In this document: piece after piece, positions 13,407-13,476 of the stretch | Layout of the letters: each line of letters begins with the position of its first letter | Position numbering within the stretch: the stretch's first letter is position 1 | From: Ruminococcaceae bacterium UBA6413 | Lineage (GTDB): Bacteria; Bacillota; Clostridia; Oscillospirales; Ruminococcaceae | NCBI GenBank assembly: GCA_002437415.1 | Contig: DJPL01000015.1 | Location: 1-13,476 of the forward strand | Reading direction: 5' to 3' | DNA length: 13,476 bases | Made by a program: the position numbers and the translations under genes | Notes under the pieces: generated by a model | Seen by the model: only the letters and a program-made list of their open reading frames with translations | The model's database searches: none | Told to the model about the DNA's origin: nothing

Positions 13407-13476
13407 ACAAATGGCTGACGACCTGTATGGGGGCTATGCCCCAAAGCAAGGACGCTTTGGTTGCTTGCCAAAAGTT

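Larger units (their letters stand above)
13062..13476 (+). ncRNA. Candidate long structured RNA or leader (palindrome array)
   Basis: No open frame of useful length is seen, but potential helices fill the region. They are 13062-13074; 13116-13155 (11 bp with a 2-nt bulge); 13168-13214 (22 bp, 3-nt loop); 13215-13234 (7 bp); 13238-13256 (6 bp); 13259-13306 (8-bp outer stem around a 9-bp hairpin at 13273-13293); 13310-13323; a three-way arrangement closed by 13323-13328/13375-13380 with hairpins 13335-13351 and 13354-13369; 13372-13419 (7-bp outer stem around a 9-bp hairpin at 13386-13406); 13427-13438; and 13441-13460 (7 bp). A good promoter ends 7 bp before the first helix. It may be an independent RNA, the leader of a gene beyond the right edge, or a cluster of palindromic repeats. 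No terminator is seen in the window. Confidence 0.5.

Noticed and set aside
13168..13460. Integron attC sites or a diversity-generating retroelement
   Set aside because: No integrase or reverse transcriptase is seen, no R-box/L-box core pairs are evident, and no template/variable repeat pair exists in the window.

Overview
The window looks like chromosome from a low-to-mid GC, anaerobic, gut-type Clostridia, most likely Oscillospiraceae/Ruminococcaceae ([Eubacterium] siraeum-like). The grounds are strong AGGAGG-type ribosome sites, TTGACA/TATAAT promoters, intrinsic terminators, a CwlD-type sporulation amidase, a type 2 (eukaryote-like) IleRS and a BspA-like leucine-rich-repeat surface protein. 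The species is an inference; the family calls rest on motifs read from the translations.

Layout. Positions 1-289 hold two imperfect ~103-bp tandem repeats, a stem-loop and a possible promoter. A plus-strand operon follows: cwlD-like amidase (290-1162), radA (1191-2588) and rsmA/ksgA (2585-3448; ATGA overlap with radA). It ends at an intrinsic terminator. Back to back with that is a minus-strand terminator for a small two-helix membrane protein with an Asn-rich octapeptide-repeat tail (3541-4017), which has its own consensus promoter. Next comes a minus-strand operon transcribed ileS (start corrected to 8796) -> single-pass membrane protein (5030-5650) -> EamA/DMT transporter (4125-5027), with a 4-bp overlap and a 2-bp gap at its junctions. 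No T-box is seen upstream of ileS. Instead there is a GC-rich palindromic element (about 8862-8960), then the terminator of a very small transcription unit (9045-9254) with a textbook promoter. Further along are a secreted BspA-like LRR_5 plus five-Fn3 protein (9368-11911) and an APH/choline-kinase-fold phosphotransferase (12089-12853), both minus strand.

The right end (12854-13476) has no credible protein gene. It holds the promoter of the phosphotransferase and, diverging from it, a good plus-strand promoter. That promoter fires into more than 400 bp of near back-to-back palindromes, including a 22-bp perfect stem with a 3-nt loop. Several hairpins share an apex (TGCATCGTGCA or GCAAGGAYGC) while their lower stems differ in sequence yet stay complementary. 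This is the most unusual part of the window: a candidate structured RNA, or a cluster of palindromic repeat elements, running off the right edge.

How the genes fit together. The first operon joins cell-wall/spore-cortex processing, recombination repair and rRNA dimethylation. The ileS operon joins tRNA charging to two membrane proteins of unknown purpose. The remaining genes are single units with their own signals. No prophage, IS transposase, tRNA, rRNA or CRISPR array was seen.
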